DNA of 64,000 nt from Pedobacter roseus (GCF_014395225.1 NZ_CP060723.1:620001-684000); one strand, 5' to 3'. Counted from the stretch's first letter, positions 17,264 through 26,539 are shown. Numbers and translations are program-made. Notes: generated by a model from the letters alone, not told the origin.

Positions 17264-18826
17264 CTAAAAAACTTCGAATCCAGTATTCAGCAGTAACATA
17301 TAAACGGCTAAATAGCATACCAAAAATGCCGTAGATAAGGCAAAATACCTTGTCACTTTATGGCTCCCTTTCTTAAATGGCCAAAGAAATAGAATATTAA
17401 ACATTTCTGATAGTAAAGCGCATATAAAATTCAAACAGACCATCACGCAGCTAAAAGCCACCACAAAAATAGCAGGTTGTATTATAATGCCCGATGGAAG
17501 ACCATATAAGGCACCCATTAGCAAACTAATTGGTAGAATAACCGATGCATATTTTAACCCTGATAAAAACTGAATAATAAAATATCTTCCCAATTTTGGA
17601 AGGGGCAATTTACTTTTTGCTGGTTGTAGGGCTTTGTCAGTTATAGAATCTTCCTGCTGCCCATCTAATGCCAATTGCTTTTTCTTTCCCTTCTTTTGCT
17701 TTTTATAACGCGGCCACCAGATAATGAATCCTGTAATGAAAAGAGCCAGAGGTATTAAACCGGCAATAACGGCAATCACCTGTGTAGGCCTTCCACCGAA
17801 ACTACCATAGTGGATCGGAGTTAACCAGCTCAGATAAGCATTGCCCACATTCGGGAAATCCTTCCGGCTGTTTAATAAAGTTTTTCCTGTATACTGATCT
17901 ACAATCAGCATCTCCCGTTTTCCAACCTTCGGAAGGTTTCCGCTAACCATGTCAAGGCGATAGGTGCCCATTTTATCTGCCGGGAAGGCAATACCGCCGA
18001 TGTAGGCATTGGGCATTTTTTCTTTTGCTGCACCAACAATAGCTGTAAGCGGCAATGGAGTTGCCTGTACATGCCATGCTGATTTTGCACCCAATAATTT
18101 TGCAACACCCTGTGGCGATTTTCCACTCAATAAGAACAGCAGCGGTATAACCAGCGTAGAAAAAGTAATCGAAAATCCCGTTAAACTCAGTATTGCTACA
18201 ATGGGAGAGGAGTAAAAGCCCAACGAATTATGCCAGTCGTAATTCTGTCTTTTAAAAGAACCTTTAAACCTCACGGTAAGTACCGTTTTTAATTGTTTCC
18301 ATTTCTTTGGAATCCATAAACGAAGCCCTGAAATGGTTAAGATTAAAAGACAGAGCGATGCCAGGCCACAGATATACCTGCCGGCAACAGGAATAAGCAA
18401 AGTTCTGTGCAATTCGGTAACTACCCTAATAAAAGAGCTGGTATAAATTCTTTTTCCACTTATTTTTCCATTATATGGGTTGATAAAAGTCTGCTCATTT
18501 GTTTTAAGGTTTGTCGTGCTATAGGCCTCGTTGGGATTTTTGACCTCGCCCAGGAAAAGATAATCTATTTTTAATTTTGGGTTATTCTTTCTAACTAAGG
18601 GTACAATTTTTTCTACAGGTAATTTTTGTTTTTGGGCAACCACTTCGAAAAGTTCAGGGTTTAAAGCACGGTCAATATCATCCTGAAAAACAAGAATACT
18701 GCCGGTAAGGCCAACAAAAGCAACAATTCCGCCGGCGATGATGCCAATGTATAAATGCCATTTGCCAAACCATCTTTTTTGATGTTTTGCCCAGTTTAAT
18801 CTTTTGGGTTGATTTTCTGATTTCAT
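17264..18826 (-). CDS. PepSY-associated transmembrane helix protein (iron-regulated membrane protein type)
   Basis: The 520-residue protein has the PepSY_TM layout. The first helix is near residue 30 (LYIGIIAGGIVAFVGLTGSILVF cut across 27-50), followed by a periplasmic PepSY-like segment, then helices near 155, 205, 365, 430, 460 and 500. Conserved His occur in KWHLY, ELHRTLLIP and YDWHNSLGF, as expected for heme-binding or electron-transfer membrane proteins such as siderophore-iron reductases. A Lys/Gln-rich loop (KKQKKGKKKQ) lies near residue 380. No TonB receptor or siderophore gene adjoins it, so a role in iron reduction is inferred from the family only. Confidence 0.8.
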   Translation of the reverse strand: MKSENQPKRLNWAKHQKRWFGKWHLYIGIIAGGIVAFVGLTGSILVFQDDIDRALNPELFEVVAQKQKLPVEKIVPLVRKNNPKLKIDYLFLGEVKNPNEAYSTTNLKTNEQTFINPYNGKISGKRIYTSSFIRVVTELHRTLLIPVAGRYICGLASLCLLILTISGLRLWIPKKWKQLKTVLTVRFKGSFKRQNYDWHNSLGFYSSPIVAILSLTGFSITFSTLVIPLLFLLSGKSPQGVAKLLGAKSAWHVQATPLPLTAIVGAAKEKMPNAYIGGIAFPADKMGTYRLDMVSGNLPKVGKREMLIVDQYTGKTLLNSRKDFPNVGNAYLSWLTPIHYGSFGGRPTQVIAVIAGLIPLALFITGFIIWWPRYKKQKKGKKKQLALDGQQEDSITDKALQPAKSKLPLPKLGRYFIIQFLSGLKYASVILPISLLMGALYGLPSGIIIQPAIFVVAFSCVMVCLNFICALLSEMFNILFLWPFKKGSHKVTRYFALSTAFLVCYLAVYMLLLNTGFEVF

Positions 18827-19012
18827 TATTGAGCGTGATATTCCCCCTACTTCTCATCGTTTCAGCGGAATTGGTTTTTCACCTACAAAGAAATCATTTT
18901 ATATGCATTGATGCAAATTATTTTTAATAAGTCTAAATAAGTGATTTTTCATGCTGAAGATTCTATTATTGACAAATATTTCAATATATTGGTCATTATT
19001 GCAAAATAATTT

Positions 19013-19020
19013 TATCTTTG
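19013..19020 (+). promoter_or_regulatory. Putative -7 promoter box (TATCTTTG), near-leaderless
   Basis: TATCTTTG matches TAnnTTTG and ends four bases before the ATG at 19025. If used, transcription would begin at about the start codon and give a leaderless or nearly leaderless mRNA for the putative antitoxin. Confidence 0.45.
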
Positions 19021-19024
19021 ATTT

Positions 19025-19525
19025 ATGGCTAAAGAAGCAAATAAAGGTGTAATAGTGATACAGTGGAAAAGGTTTGGTGGAAATGAATTGGACATTTTTA
19101 CAAGTTTAAAAGGATTTTGTGAAAGCTTTCCGAGCTATAATTACAACACACTGAACAATTATCTTTCAAAAAGAAAAATCCCTTTTGAAAATGATGAGGT
19201 GAAAATAGAGCGTCTTCCGCTAATTACTAAGATGAAGAAACCAGATTTACCTAAAACACTTTTCTGGGACTTTGACTTTGAAAAAATTGATTGGCGGAGA
19301 AGTTATAAAACGGTAATTGAGCGTGTATTAGATAAAGGGAGCCAAGTCGAGTGGGAGGAAATGATCCTTTTTTATGGAATAGAAAATGTTTTATTTTCAT
19401 TAAAAAATGAGATCAATTATCTCAATGATATAACGGTTGACGAGGTTTGTAAATATTTTGATTTAACAGAAGATGCCCTTAAATGTTATACAAGGAAACA
19501 GTTGAAGCAGGAACACTGGATCTGA
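19025..19525 (+). CDS. Putative antitoxin partner of an AbiEii-type toxin (DUF6922-like C-terminus)
   Basis: The 166-residue protein has no firmly recognised domain. The N-terminal half (GVIVIQWKRFGGNELDIFTSLKGF split over residues 8-31, then a short helix-rich region) could be DNA-binding. The C-terminal part (KTLFWDFDFEKIDWRRSYKT, about 86-105; WEEMILFYG) resembles the DUF6922-like helical domain seen next to nucleotidyltransferase toxins in Bacteroidota. It overlaps the start of the AbiEii-like gene by 43 bases, a type IV toxin-antitoxin arrangement. The family name is from memory; the antitoxin role is inferred from context. Confidence 0.5.
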   Translation: MAKEANKGVIVIQWKRFGGNELDIFTSLKGFCESFPSYNYNTLNNYLSKRKIPFENDEVKIERLPLITKMKKPDLPKTLFWDFDFEKIDWRRSYKTVIERVLDKGSQVEWEEMILFYGIENVLFSLKNEINYLNDITVDEVCKYFDLTEDALKCYTRKQLKQEHWI

Positions 19526-20101
19526 TTTTTAGATTGATGCGTGATTCCGAATTAAGTTTTTTTTTACCTGGTTGGAGGTACCGCACTTTCGTTGAAAATT
19601 GGGCATCGGAAATCTATTGATATAGATATGTTTTGTTCTGTTAATTTTGATGGACCCCTGTTGGCTCAGCATTTGATAAACCAATATAATGCAGAGATTA
19701 AACGTGTCAAATCAAATTATGTAAGTGGTAATATTGGTGTTGTTGCATTTCATTTTATCTGTCATAATTACCCTGAAATAAAACCAATTGAACAAATAGA
19801 AGGGATAAGAATGATGTCGGTAGATGATATATCCGCCATGAAAATAAACGCAATCGTAAATAGCGGGCAACGGGTTAAAGATTTCATAGATATTTACTAT
19901 TTATTGAAAATAATGAGTTTAAAAGAAATATTAGATAACTACTGTCTAAAATATCCTGACGTAAACACATCTATGGCTAAATCATCTCTTTCTTACCATG
20001 CTGATATTGATCTAAATGTACCAGTTATGCTGATGGATAAAACCCTGAAGTGGAAAAATATTGCGGATTGTATTCTGTTGTCAGTTAAAAATCTTCACTG
20101 A
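19483..20101 (+). pseudogene. AbiEii-type nucleotidyltransferase toxin, frameshifted at a T9 tract
   Basis: The natural start is ATG 19483 (MLYKETVEAGTLDLIFRLMR), typical of AbiEii toxins. The frame breaks at a run of nine T (19557-19565). With eight T the protein would read on as SFFYLVGGTALSLKIG, restoring the GG-T-A-L nucleotidyltransferase core, followed by HRKSIDIDMF (metal-binding D-x-D), DDISAMKINAI and KDFIDIYYLL. The downstream frame is open to 20101. The rest is intact (restored length about 205 residues), so this is a single-base lesion, a slippage-dependent gene or a sequencing error. In the given sequence it cannot make full-length toxin without slippage. Confidence 0.75.
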
Positions 20102-20123
20102 TAATAACGGTTAGAACTAAAAA

Positions 20124-20151
20124 GAAAAGATAGCAATTGCGCTATCTTTTC
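20124..20151. terminator. Bidirectional terminator between AbiEii-like gene and hexosaminidase
   Basis: GAAAAGATAGC (20124-20134) and GCTATCTTTTC (20141-20151) form a perfect 11-pair stem with a six-base loop and A/T-rich flanks, between convergent genes. Confidence 0.8.
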
Positions 20152-20185
20152 CTGAAATCATATTTAAAATCATAATGATGATTTT

Positions 20186-22222
20186 TTATCTCGGCTCAAC
20201 CACATTCAACCGATTATAAGGGCTTAAATTATAGGTGAAATTTCCGTTGCTGTCTGTTCCATTGATTCCTTTTACAATGGCCCTTAACGTGTATTTCGCT
20301 TTTGGGTTATAATGGTTTAGTTCCAAATGGTACAAAAAGCTTTTGGTTTTATGCGTCCCCCTAAATTTATCGGCAATCCCTGGATGCTCATCCTGTGCAA
20401 CCACTTTTCCGTTTTCCAAAAGCTCTACTTTTTTGATCTCCATAAAATTAGCTCCGCTGGTGTAATAAAAGCCGGCCATAATCCTTCCGTCGGAATAGGT
20501 TTTTTTCGTTACATCCCATTCTAAGTTCTGATAATCGTTGCCCAATTGCTGCGGTCCCCATTTTCCTGTAATGTATCCGCTGGGTTTATAATAGTCGATT
20601 TTTAGTGCATCAAGGCGGTTTAGATTTAGTTCAAGGCGACCTTTGAAATTTTCCAGATCGCGTTTCCCTTTCGGGATCCACCCGATTTCGGCAAGCGCCA
20701 AAAGCCTAGGGAAATTCTGTACGTTCATGTCTTTAAGCTCCTGGGTAATCGCAGTCCATTGGTTGGCCTGTACGCCCAGAACAAATTTGCCTTCCTCGGG
20801 GCTTAATCCGGTTTCTGGCTCGTAATTATATACTTTTTCTAATGAATTGATATTGCCATAAGCGAGGTCGCTCATCGTGCCATCATTCCGGTCGGCCTGG
20901 GTAATGTCGAAATAAAAAGGATCGGTAGGGGTAGCCACTGCATAAAAACCATTTTTCGCTGCATCGGCGATAGCCTCGTCGCCCAACCACGACATGATTG
21001 CCGTTTCTTTCGTCAGGTTTTTCGCATCACTTAAAATATCGTTCCAGCCGATCGGTTTTTTACCCTTTTGTTTGATAATGGCCGATATCCGGCTCACAAA
21101 ATAACTTTGCAATTCATTGGTGTTTTTAAGCGATTTTTCTTTCATAAAAGCTTGCACATGCGGTTCCTTCTCCCAGAGCACATGGCGCACTTCATCACCG
21201 CCAAAGTGAATGTACTCTGCTGGGAATAACTGGGCAAGTTCGGTAAATACGCCATCCAAAAATTCGTAAACCTTTTCGTTAGTCGGGTCCAGGGTATTCG
21301 GTGTAAACTGATTGCCCCAATGCGACCAGGAATCTAAAAACGGAAAGATATAATCGGGTTTGCGGTTCTGGTTTACCCCAAGTTCAGGGTAGGCCAGTAC
21401 TGTCGGCCACGAATGTCCCGGGACATCAATTTCTGGAATGATCCTGATGTTGCGTGCTGCAGCATATTTAACCAGCTCGCGGATCTGTTCCTGGGTATAA
21501 AAACCGCTTCTTTCGGCAGGCTGTTTTGAGCTTGCATCAAAAACTGTTGTTTGTTTATAAGTAAGTTTAGGGTATTTCTTGATTTCGATCCTCCAGCCCT
21601 GATCGTCAGTTAAATGCAGGTGGAGCACATTTAATTTATAAAGTGCCATTACATCCATATATTTCCTCATTACATCCACGCCGTAAAAAGTTCGGCTTAC
21701 ATCCTGCATGTATCCGCGCCAGCTGTAACGGGGCTTGTCGGTAATTTCGCCGCAGGGGATCGTCCAATTTGCTTTATTGTTCTTTTTGCTTTCGATCTGG
21801 CTTGGCAGGAGCTGCCTTAAGGTTTGCGTGGCATTAAAAATCCCTGCTCCTGTTTTGGCATAAACCCGGATAGATTCTGGACTGATCTTTAAGTGATAGC
21901 CTTCATTGCCCAGGCTATTCAAGGTATCAGATGTAATGAAGAGGATGCCTTGCTTTTCATTTTTTAAGGGAGTGGCTTTAAAGTTAATGCCTGTACTGCT
22001 TTTTAATAAGGCGGTGAATACGCCGATTGGTGCAAGCGCATCCTTAGTATAATAAAATGTTGTGTTTGCTTTGAGCTCAAATGTCCCCTGAGTGGCATTT
22101 ACCGAGAGTGGTTTTGGGATAATATGGTTTGAAGTCAGGCGCTTGGTTTGGGTTCGCTGGGCAAAGCAGATAGAATAGCTGACGCTCAGCGCGAGTGAAA
22201 TTTTTAGGAATTTGGTTATCAT
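20186..22222 (-). CDS. Family GH20 beta-N-acetylhexosaminidase
   Basis: ATG 22222 begins a good signal peptide (MITKFLKISLALSVSY...CFAQ) and is preferred over the in-frame ATG at 22267; the mature enzyme is secreted. A GH20b domain (about residues 25-165, HIIPKPLSV) precedes the catalytic barrel (PRYSWRGYMQDVSRTF, LHLTDDQGWRIEIK, EIDVPGHS). The substrate-assisted Asp-Glu pair is in HFGGDEV (about residue 344). A C-terminal beta domain follows. It releases terminal GlcNAc/GalNAc from glycans, chitin oligomers or peptidoglycan fragments. A LacI-type palindrome lies about 70 bases upstream of the start. Confidence 0.93.
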   Translation of the reverse strand: MITKFLKISLALSVSYSICFAQRTQTKRLTSNHIIPKPLSVNATQGTFELKANTTFYYTKDALAPIGVFTALLKSSTGINFKATPLKNEKQGILFITSDTLNSLGNEGYHLKISPESIRVYAKTGAGIFNATQTLRQLLPSQIESKKNNKANWTIPCGEITDKPRYSWRGYMQDVSRTFYGVDVMRKYMDVMALYKLNVLHLHLTDDQGWRIEIKKYPKLTYKQTTVFDASSKQPAERSGFYTQEQIRELVKYAAARNIRIIPEIDVPGHSWPTVLAYPELGVNQNRKPDYIFPFLDSWSHWGNQFTPNTLDPTNEKVYEFLDGVFTELAQLFPAEYIHFGGDEVRHVLWEKEPHVQAFMKEKSLKNTNELQSYFVSRISAIIKQKGKKPIGWNDILSDAKNLTKETAIMSWLGDEAIADAAKNGFYAVATPTDPFYFDITQADRNDGTMSDLAYGNINSLEKVYNYEPETGLSPEEGKFVLGVQANQWTAITQELKDMNVQNFPRLLALAEIGWIPKGKRDLENFKGRLELNLNRLDALKIDYYKPSGYITGKWGPQQLGNDYQNLEWDVTKKTYSDGRIMAGFYYTSGANFMEIKKVELLENGKVVAQDEHPGIADKFRGTHKTKSFLYHLELNHYNPKAKYTLRAIVKGINGTDSNGNFTYNLSPYNRLNVVEPR

Positions 22223-22292
22223 TTGGTGTTTTTTGTTTTGGTTACCCCCCAAATTAGAGATAAACAACCGATAAAGAAAGACAAAATAACGG

Positions 22293-22304
22293 GCAAACGT
22301 TTGC
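22293..22304. promoter_or_regulatory. LacI-type operator palindrome GCAAACGTTTGC (second copy)
   Basis: It is identical to the 12-base palindrome at 9174-9185. It lies 71 bases upstream of the hexosaminidase ATG and could be bound by the same LacI-family regulator. Confidence 0.55.
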
Positions 22305-22581
22305 GTAATCTTTTAGCTAGGTACTCGAATTTTTGTGGTGGGATTTTTCACCCGCATCCGATATAAACTGAGGTAAAAATGGGCCGATCTCCCACCTTTT
22401 AAAGGCTATAAATGAGCGCTTTTTGCTCAGAAATTGAAAAATATGGGCAAAAATGGGCGGACGTGACACATTGCTTTGGAATATTTTTAATTGGCTAATT
22501 ATCAGTGTTTAATGGGTTTTTAGGTCTGCTGAATGGTTTATTATGAGTATATTGTGAGGCCATTAATGTAACAAAAAGGAT

Positions 22582-22622
22582 GTGGAAAACTTTTTTGTGG
22601 TAAAAAGTGGTAAAAAGTGGTA
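22582..22622 (+). promoter_or_regulatory. MraZ-binding direct repeats (GTGG boxes)
   Basis: GTGGTAAAAA-type repeats have GTGG at 22597, 22607 and 22617, exactly 10 bases apart, with a fourth GTGGAAAAC at 22582. MraZ proteins bind direct GTGG/TGGG repeats spaced by 10 bases upstream of their own gene, so this is most likely the autoregulatory site of the dcw cluster. A near-consensus -7 box (TACTTTTA) follows at about 22631. Confidence 0.75.
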
Positions 22623-22665
22623 GAACTCTTTACTTTTACACTAGATAAAAAGTGTAGATACCACT

Positions 22666-23133
22666 ATGACCCAACTTTTAGGAGAATTCGATTGTAAACT
22701 TGACGCAAAGGGCCGCCTTATGGTGCCAGCTGCGCTTAAGAAACAATTGCCTAATGCCGAAAATGATGGGCTCATTATCAACCGCGGTTTTGAGAAAAAC
22801 CTGGTAATATACCCTAAGCAAGTTTGGGATGCTGTTGTGGCCGATCTTGCCAAGCTTAATATTTACGATCAGGAAAACCGTGCCTTTGTAAGGGCTTTTA
22901 CGCGTGGGGCAACCGAGCTTTCGCTCGATGCAGCCGGCCGTGTGCTTTTACCTAAATCATTGGTGGAATATGCAGGTATTGGTAGCGATCTTGTGCTTGC
23001 CTGTCAATTGGATCGAATCGAGGTGTGGGATAAAAAATCTTACGAAGATATTTTTGATGATGTCCCGGCGAATTTTGCAAGCCTTGCTCAAAAAGTAATG
23101 GGTGATAAGAAAGGAGGTGCAGATGGCGAATAA
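22666..23133 (+). CDS. mraZ: Transcriptional regulator MraZ
   Basis: The 155-residue protein contains two SpoVT/AbrB-type DNA-binding repeats, marked by LDAKGRLMVPAAL (about residue 13) and LDAAGRVLLPKSL (about 87). MraZ oligomerises into rings and controls the dcw cluster by binding repeats upstream of its own gene. The four GTGG repeats at 22582-22622 fit this. Its end overlaps the rsmH start by 11 bases. Confidence 0.95.
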   Translation: MTQLLGEFDCKLDAKGRLMVPAALKKQLPNAENDGLIINRGFEKNLVIYPKQVWDAVVADLAKLNIYDQENRAFVRAFTRGATELSLDAAGRVLLPKSLVEYAGIGSDLVLACQLDRIEVWDKKSYEDIFDDVPANFASLAQKVMGDKKGGADGE

Positions 23134-24028
23134 TTACCATGTTCCTGTGATGTTGCAGCCTTGTATTGATGGTTTAAATATTAAACCGGATGGGGTATAT
23201 GTGGATGTTACTTTTGGTGGCGGAGGCCATTCTAAAGAAATTTTAAAGCATTTAGGTCCGAAAGGAAGGTTGATAGCCTTTGATCAGGATCCAGATGCGC
23301 AAGCCAATATTCCTGCTGACGAACGTTTTGTTTTTATCGATCAGAATTTTGGTTTTTTAAAAAATAACCTCCGTTTAAAAGGTTTCAGGCAGGTTGATGG
23401 TATTCTGGCTGATCTTGGTGTTTCATCACATCAGTTTGATGTACCACAACGTGGTTTTTCCATCCGTCATAATGCTGATCTGGATATGCGTATGGATCAA
23501 CACCGCGATTTAACCGCTGCGCAGATCCTGAATACCTACACAGAAGATAAGCTGCATAAAATTTTCGGGATTTACGGGGAGGTAAAAAATGCAAAGTCAT
23601 TGGCGCGTGCCATTGTAACCTCGCGTTTGGAGCAGCCTTTCACCGATATCGATAGTTTAAAATCGGCTATTGCAGCTTATATCCCGAAAGGAAAAGAAAA
23701 TAAATACCTGGCGCAGGTTTTTCAGGCGCTGCGTATAGAGGTGAATGCTGAAATCCAGGTGCTTGAAGATTTTTTACAGCAAGCCGCTGAGGTGTTAAAG
23801 CCGGGCGGTCATTTGGTGGTGATGTCCTACCATTCGCTTGAAGACAGACCGGTTAAAAATTTTATGGCCAAAGGTAAATTCCAGGGCGAGGTGGAAAAAG
23901 ACTTCTTCGGAAATCAGCAAAAGCCATTTAGTGTAATTACACGTAAAGCGATTATTGCCACTGATGAGGAAATTGCCCGCAACAACAGGGCCCGCAGTGC
24001 GAAACTTAGAATTGCAGAAAAGATATGA
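23123..24028 (+). CDS. rsmH: 16S rRNA (cytosine-1402-N4)-methyltransferase
   Basis: An in-frame GTG occurs at 23102, but ATG 23123 follows AAGGAGGT by five bases, an unusually strong Shine-Dalgarno for this phylum, and starts the conserved NNYHVPVML. The 301-residue enzyme methylates N4 of C1402 in 16S rRNA with S-adenosylmethionine. Motifs are VDVTFGGGGHSKEIL (SAM binding), LADLGVSSHQFD and VMSYHSLEDRPVKNF. The start lies inside mraZ and the stop overlaps ftsL as ATGA, so the three genes are translationally coupled. Confidence 0.95.
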   Translation: MANNYHVPVMLQPCIDGLNIKPDGVYVDVTFGGGGHSKEILKHLGPKGRLIAFDQDPDAQANIPADERFVFIDQNFGFLKNNLRLKGFRQVDGILADLGVSSHQFDVPQRGFSIRHNADLDMRMDQHRDLTAAQILNTYTEDKLHKIFGIYGEVKNAKSLARAIVTSRLEQPFTDIDSLKSAIAAYIPKGKENKYLAQVFQALRIEVNAEIQVLEDFLQQAAEVLKPGGHLVVMSYHSLEDRPVKNFMAKGKFQGEVEKDFFGNQQKPFSVITRKAIIATDEEIARNNRARSAKLRIAEKI

Positions 24029-24447
24029 ACAGGTTTAGGGAAGAGATAGAGGAAGAAGAGATTGGGCTCGAACCAGAGCTGAAAGCTGCGCCCAGGCGGC
24101 CAAAAACTGCTGAAGAAAAAATGGATAGTAATTCATTTATCAGCAAGCTTTTTAATGATGGATTAGTAAGTAAAGAGGCGGCAACTGATGCTCTGCCTTA
24201 TTTGTGTTTTTTGGCCCTTTTGGGAATGGTATATATTGCCAACAGCCACTTTGCGGTAAACAATGTTCGCCGTATTGATAAATTAAATAAAGAAGTAAAA
24301 GAATTACGATGGGAGTATAAATCGTTAAAGGCTGACCTCATGTTTAAAAGCAAATTAACAGAGGTTGCCAAAAAGGTTGATACCCTTGGGATAAAAGAAC
24401 TCATTGAACCACCAAAAAAAATAATTGTTAAAAGCGATGAATATTAG
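24025..24447 (+). CDS. ftsL: FtsL-like division protein
   Basis: The 140-residue protein has a cytoplasmic acidic N-terminus (EEIEEEEIGLEPE), one membrane helix (about residues 54-74) and a periplasmic coiled coil (IDKLNKEVKELRWEYKSLKADL). FtsL forms a complex with FtsQ and FtsB and activates FtsWI at the septum. Sequence conservation is low in the family, so assignment rests on topology and on position between rsmH and ftsI. The start overlaps rsmH (ATGA), and the last 11 bases overlap ftsI. Confidence 0.85.
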   Translation: MNRFREEIEEEEIGLEPELKAAPRRPKTAEEKMDSNSFISKLFNDGLVSKEAATDALPYLCFLALLGMVYIANSHFAVNNVRRIDKLNKEVKELRWEYKSLKADLMFKSKLTEVAKKVDTLGIKELIEPPKKIIVKSDEY

Positions 24448-26539
24448 AGCAAACATCTTGCTTCGTGTATATCTGGCATTTGGCTTAATTGTGCTTTTTG
24501 CTTTCGCGGTGTTTTTACGCCTCGGTCAGGTGCAGTTTGTACAGGGAAAAAAATGGAAAGCTATGGCAGATAGTCTTTCTACGCGCTACGTTAACGTAGA
24601 GGCTACCCGTGGGAATATTTATTCTAACGACGGCAGTTTATTAGCTACTTCTATACCGGAATATGAACTGCGTATGGATATGTTCGCTGGCGGTATTGCT
24701 GATAGTAAAGTGTTCGATGAAAAAGTGGATTCGCTGGGTTTTAAACTTTCGCAGCTTTTTCAGGATAAAACTGCTAAAGAATATGCCCGTTATCTTCGTA
24801 AAGGCCGTCAGGATAGTGCCCGTTACCTGTTGATCCACCGTAAAGTGGGTTATGCTGATCTTAAAACAATCAGGACTTTTCCTTTATATAACATCGGAAA
24901 GTTTAGTGGAGGATTAATCGCTGTTCAACAAAACAAGCGTATTCTTCCTTTTCAGGCTTTGGCTGCACGTACCATCGGTTATAAAAATGAGAATGTTAAA
25001 AATGGTGTAGGTTTAGAGGGGGCGTATAAAGAATACATTAACGGTGAAACCGGAAAGAGATTGATGCAGCGCATTGCAGGTGGGGTCTACATCCCGGTGA
25101 ATGAAGAGGCGGAGGTGGCGCCAAAAGATGGTGCCGATATTATCTCCACCATTGATGTGAACATGCAGGATTTAGCGCAAAGTGCTTTAGAAAAACAGCT
25201 GATCAAATCGCAGGCCGATCACGGTACGGTGATATTGATGGAAGTGGCAACAGGCGAGATCCGTGCAGTGGCCAATTTTTCTAAAGTAGAAGAAGGCGTA
25301 TATAAAGAGAAGTTTAATTATGCGATTGCGGGTAATCAGGATCCGGGATCAACCTTTAAACTGGCTTCATACATGGCACTTTTGGAAGATAAGCTTATTG
25401 ATACAAATACAATGATCGGGACGGGATACTACCAGATCCCTGGAAAGCTGATCACAGATTCTCACCCAAAAATTGAAACAGTTACGGCGAAAAAAGCCTT
25501 TGAAACTTCTTCGAATGCTGCAATTGCAAAGCTGATCAATATGCACTATGGTAACGATCCTATAAAATTTACCGATCACCTGTATGATTGGCATTTGAAC
25601 CAGAAAATGGACTTACAAATCCCTGGAGAGGCCATGCCGGTGGTTAAAAATCCTAAAACCAACAGAAGCTGGAATAAAAACATGACCCTTCCGCAGATGG
25701 CTTATGGTTATGAAATGCAGTTAACACCATTAAAGATGCTTACCATGTATAATGCGGTGGCTAATAATGGAAAAATGGTAGCGCCAATTTTTGTAAAAGA
25801 GATCAGAAGACTGGGTAACCCGATAGAGCAGTTTAAAGCTAGGGTAATCAATGATAAAATCTGTTCGGATGTTACTTTAAGCAAAATCAAGAAAATGCTT
25901 GAAGGGGTAGTAACGGAGGGTAGTGGAAAGCAGGTGGTTTACAATCCGTTATATCCGATTGCCGGTAAAACAGGTACTGCGCAGGTAGCTGATGCGAATA
26001 AAGGATATAAAGCCAATAAACAATATCAGGCATCTTTTGTAGGGTATTTCCCGGCTGATAAACCCAAGTATTCCCTGATTGTGGTAATCAACGATCCAAA
26101 AGGGGCTTATTATGGTGCTACAGTATCTGGTCCGGTGTTCAGGGAGATTGCCGACCGTATTTATGCCAGCGACATGCAGATGTATAATGATATGCCGACC
26201 CGTTTGGTTGGTAACACAGGTAATCCGCCAACAAAAGCAGGACAGAGCAAAGCTACTCAGAAAGTGTATAAAGCGTTTGGTTTTAAACCGCTTTTTGCTT
26301 CTAAATCGGAGTATTATAATATTATAGATACCAGTGCAGGAACAATTTTTCAGGAGAATAACGAACGTAAAGGTGTAATGCCAAACGTATCGGGGATGGG
26401 CCTTAAAGATGCATTATACCTTTTGGGTAATGCCGGTTTAAAAACCAAAGTTCTGGGGTCAGGAAAAGTAGTTAGCCAATCCATTATCGCCGGAACAAAG
26501 GTGGGTAAAGGAGTTGGTGTACAAATAGAGTTGAATTAA
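24437..26539 (+). CDS. ftsI: Septal peptidoglycan transpeptidase, PBP3 type, with PASTA domain
   Basis: ATG 24437 is preferred over the TTG at 24425, giving 700 residues. A single N-terminal membrane helix (about 10-30) anchors a dimerisation domain (ATRGNIYSNDGSLLATS). The transpeptidase domain follows with STFK (Ser about 305), SSN (about 357) and KTGTAQV (about 511). A C-terminal PASTA-like domain (VMPNVSGMGLKDALYLL, about 640-700) is present, as in Spo0VD/PBP2x-type enzymes and Bacteroidota FtsI. It cross-links septal peptidoglycan with FtsW. It is encoded between ftsL, which it overlaps, and murE. Confidence 0.93.
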   Translation: MNIRANILLRVYLAFGLIVLFAFAVFLRLGQVQFVQGKKWKAMADSLSTRYVNVEATRGNIYSNDGSLLATSIPEYELRMDMFAGGIADSKVFDEKVDSLGFKLSQLFQDKTAKEYARYLRKGRQDSARYLLIHRKVGYADLKTIRTFPLYNIGKFSGGLIAVQQNKRILPFQALAARTIGYKNENVKNGVGLEGAYKEYINGETGKRLMQRIAGGVYIPVNEEAEVAPKDGADIISTIDVNMQDLAQSALEKQLIKSQADHGTVILMEVATGEIRAVANFSKVEEGVYKEKFNYAIAGNQDPGSTFKLASYMALLEDKLIDTNTMIGTGYYQIPGKLITDSHPKIETVTAKKAFETSSNAAIAKLINMHYGNDPIKFTDHLYDWHLNQKMDLQIPGEAMPVVKNPKTNRSWNKNMTLPQMAYGYEMQLTPLKMLTMYNAVANNGKMVAPIFVKEIRRLGNPIEQFKARVINDKICSDVTLSKIKKMLEGVVTEGSGKQVVYNPLYPIAGKTGTAQVADANKGYKANKQYQASFVGYFPADKPKYSLIVVINDPKGAYYGATVSGPVFREIADRIYASDMQMYNDMPTRLVGNTGNPPTKAGQSKATQKVYKAFGFKPLFASKSEYYNIIDTSAGTIFQENNERKGVMPNVSGMGLKDALYLLGNAGLKTKVLGSGKVVSQSIIAGTKVGKGVGVQIELN

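Larger units (their letters stand above)
22268..22665. other. Divergent regulatory region between GH20 and mraZ
   Basis: About 400 bases hold the LacI-type palindrome near the GH20 end and the GTGG repeats near the mraZ end. Between them, GGGCAAAAATGGGCGG-type G-rich text near 22435-22460 has no recognised function. I see no ORF or RNA gene. Confidence 0.5.
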
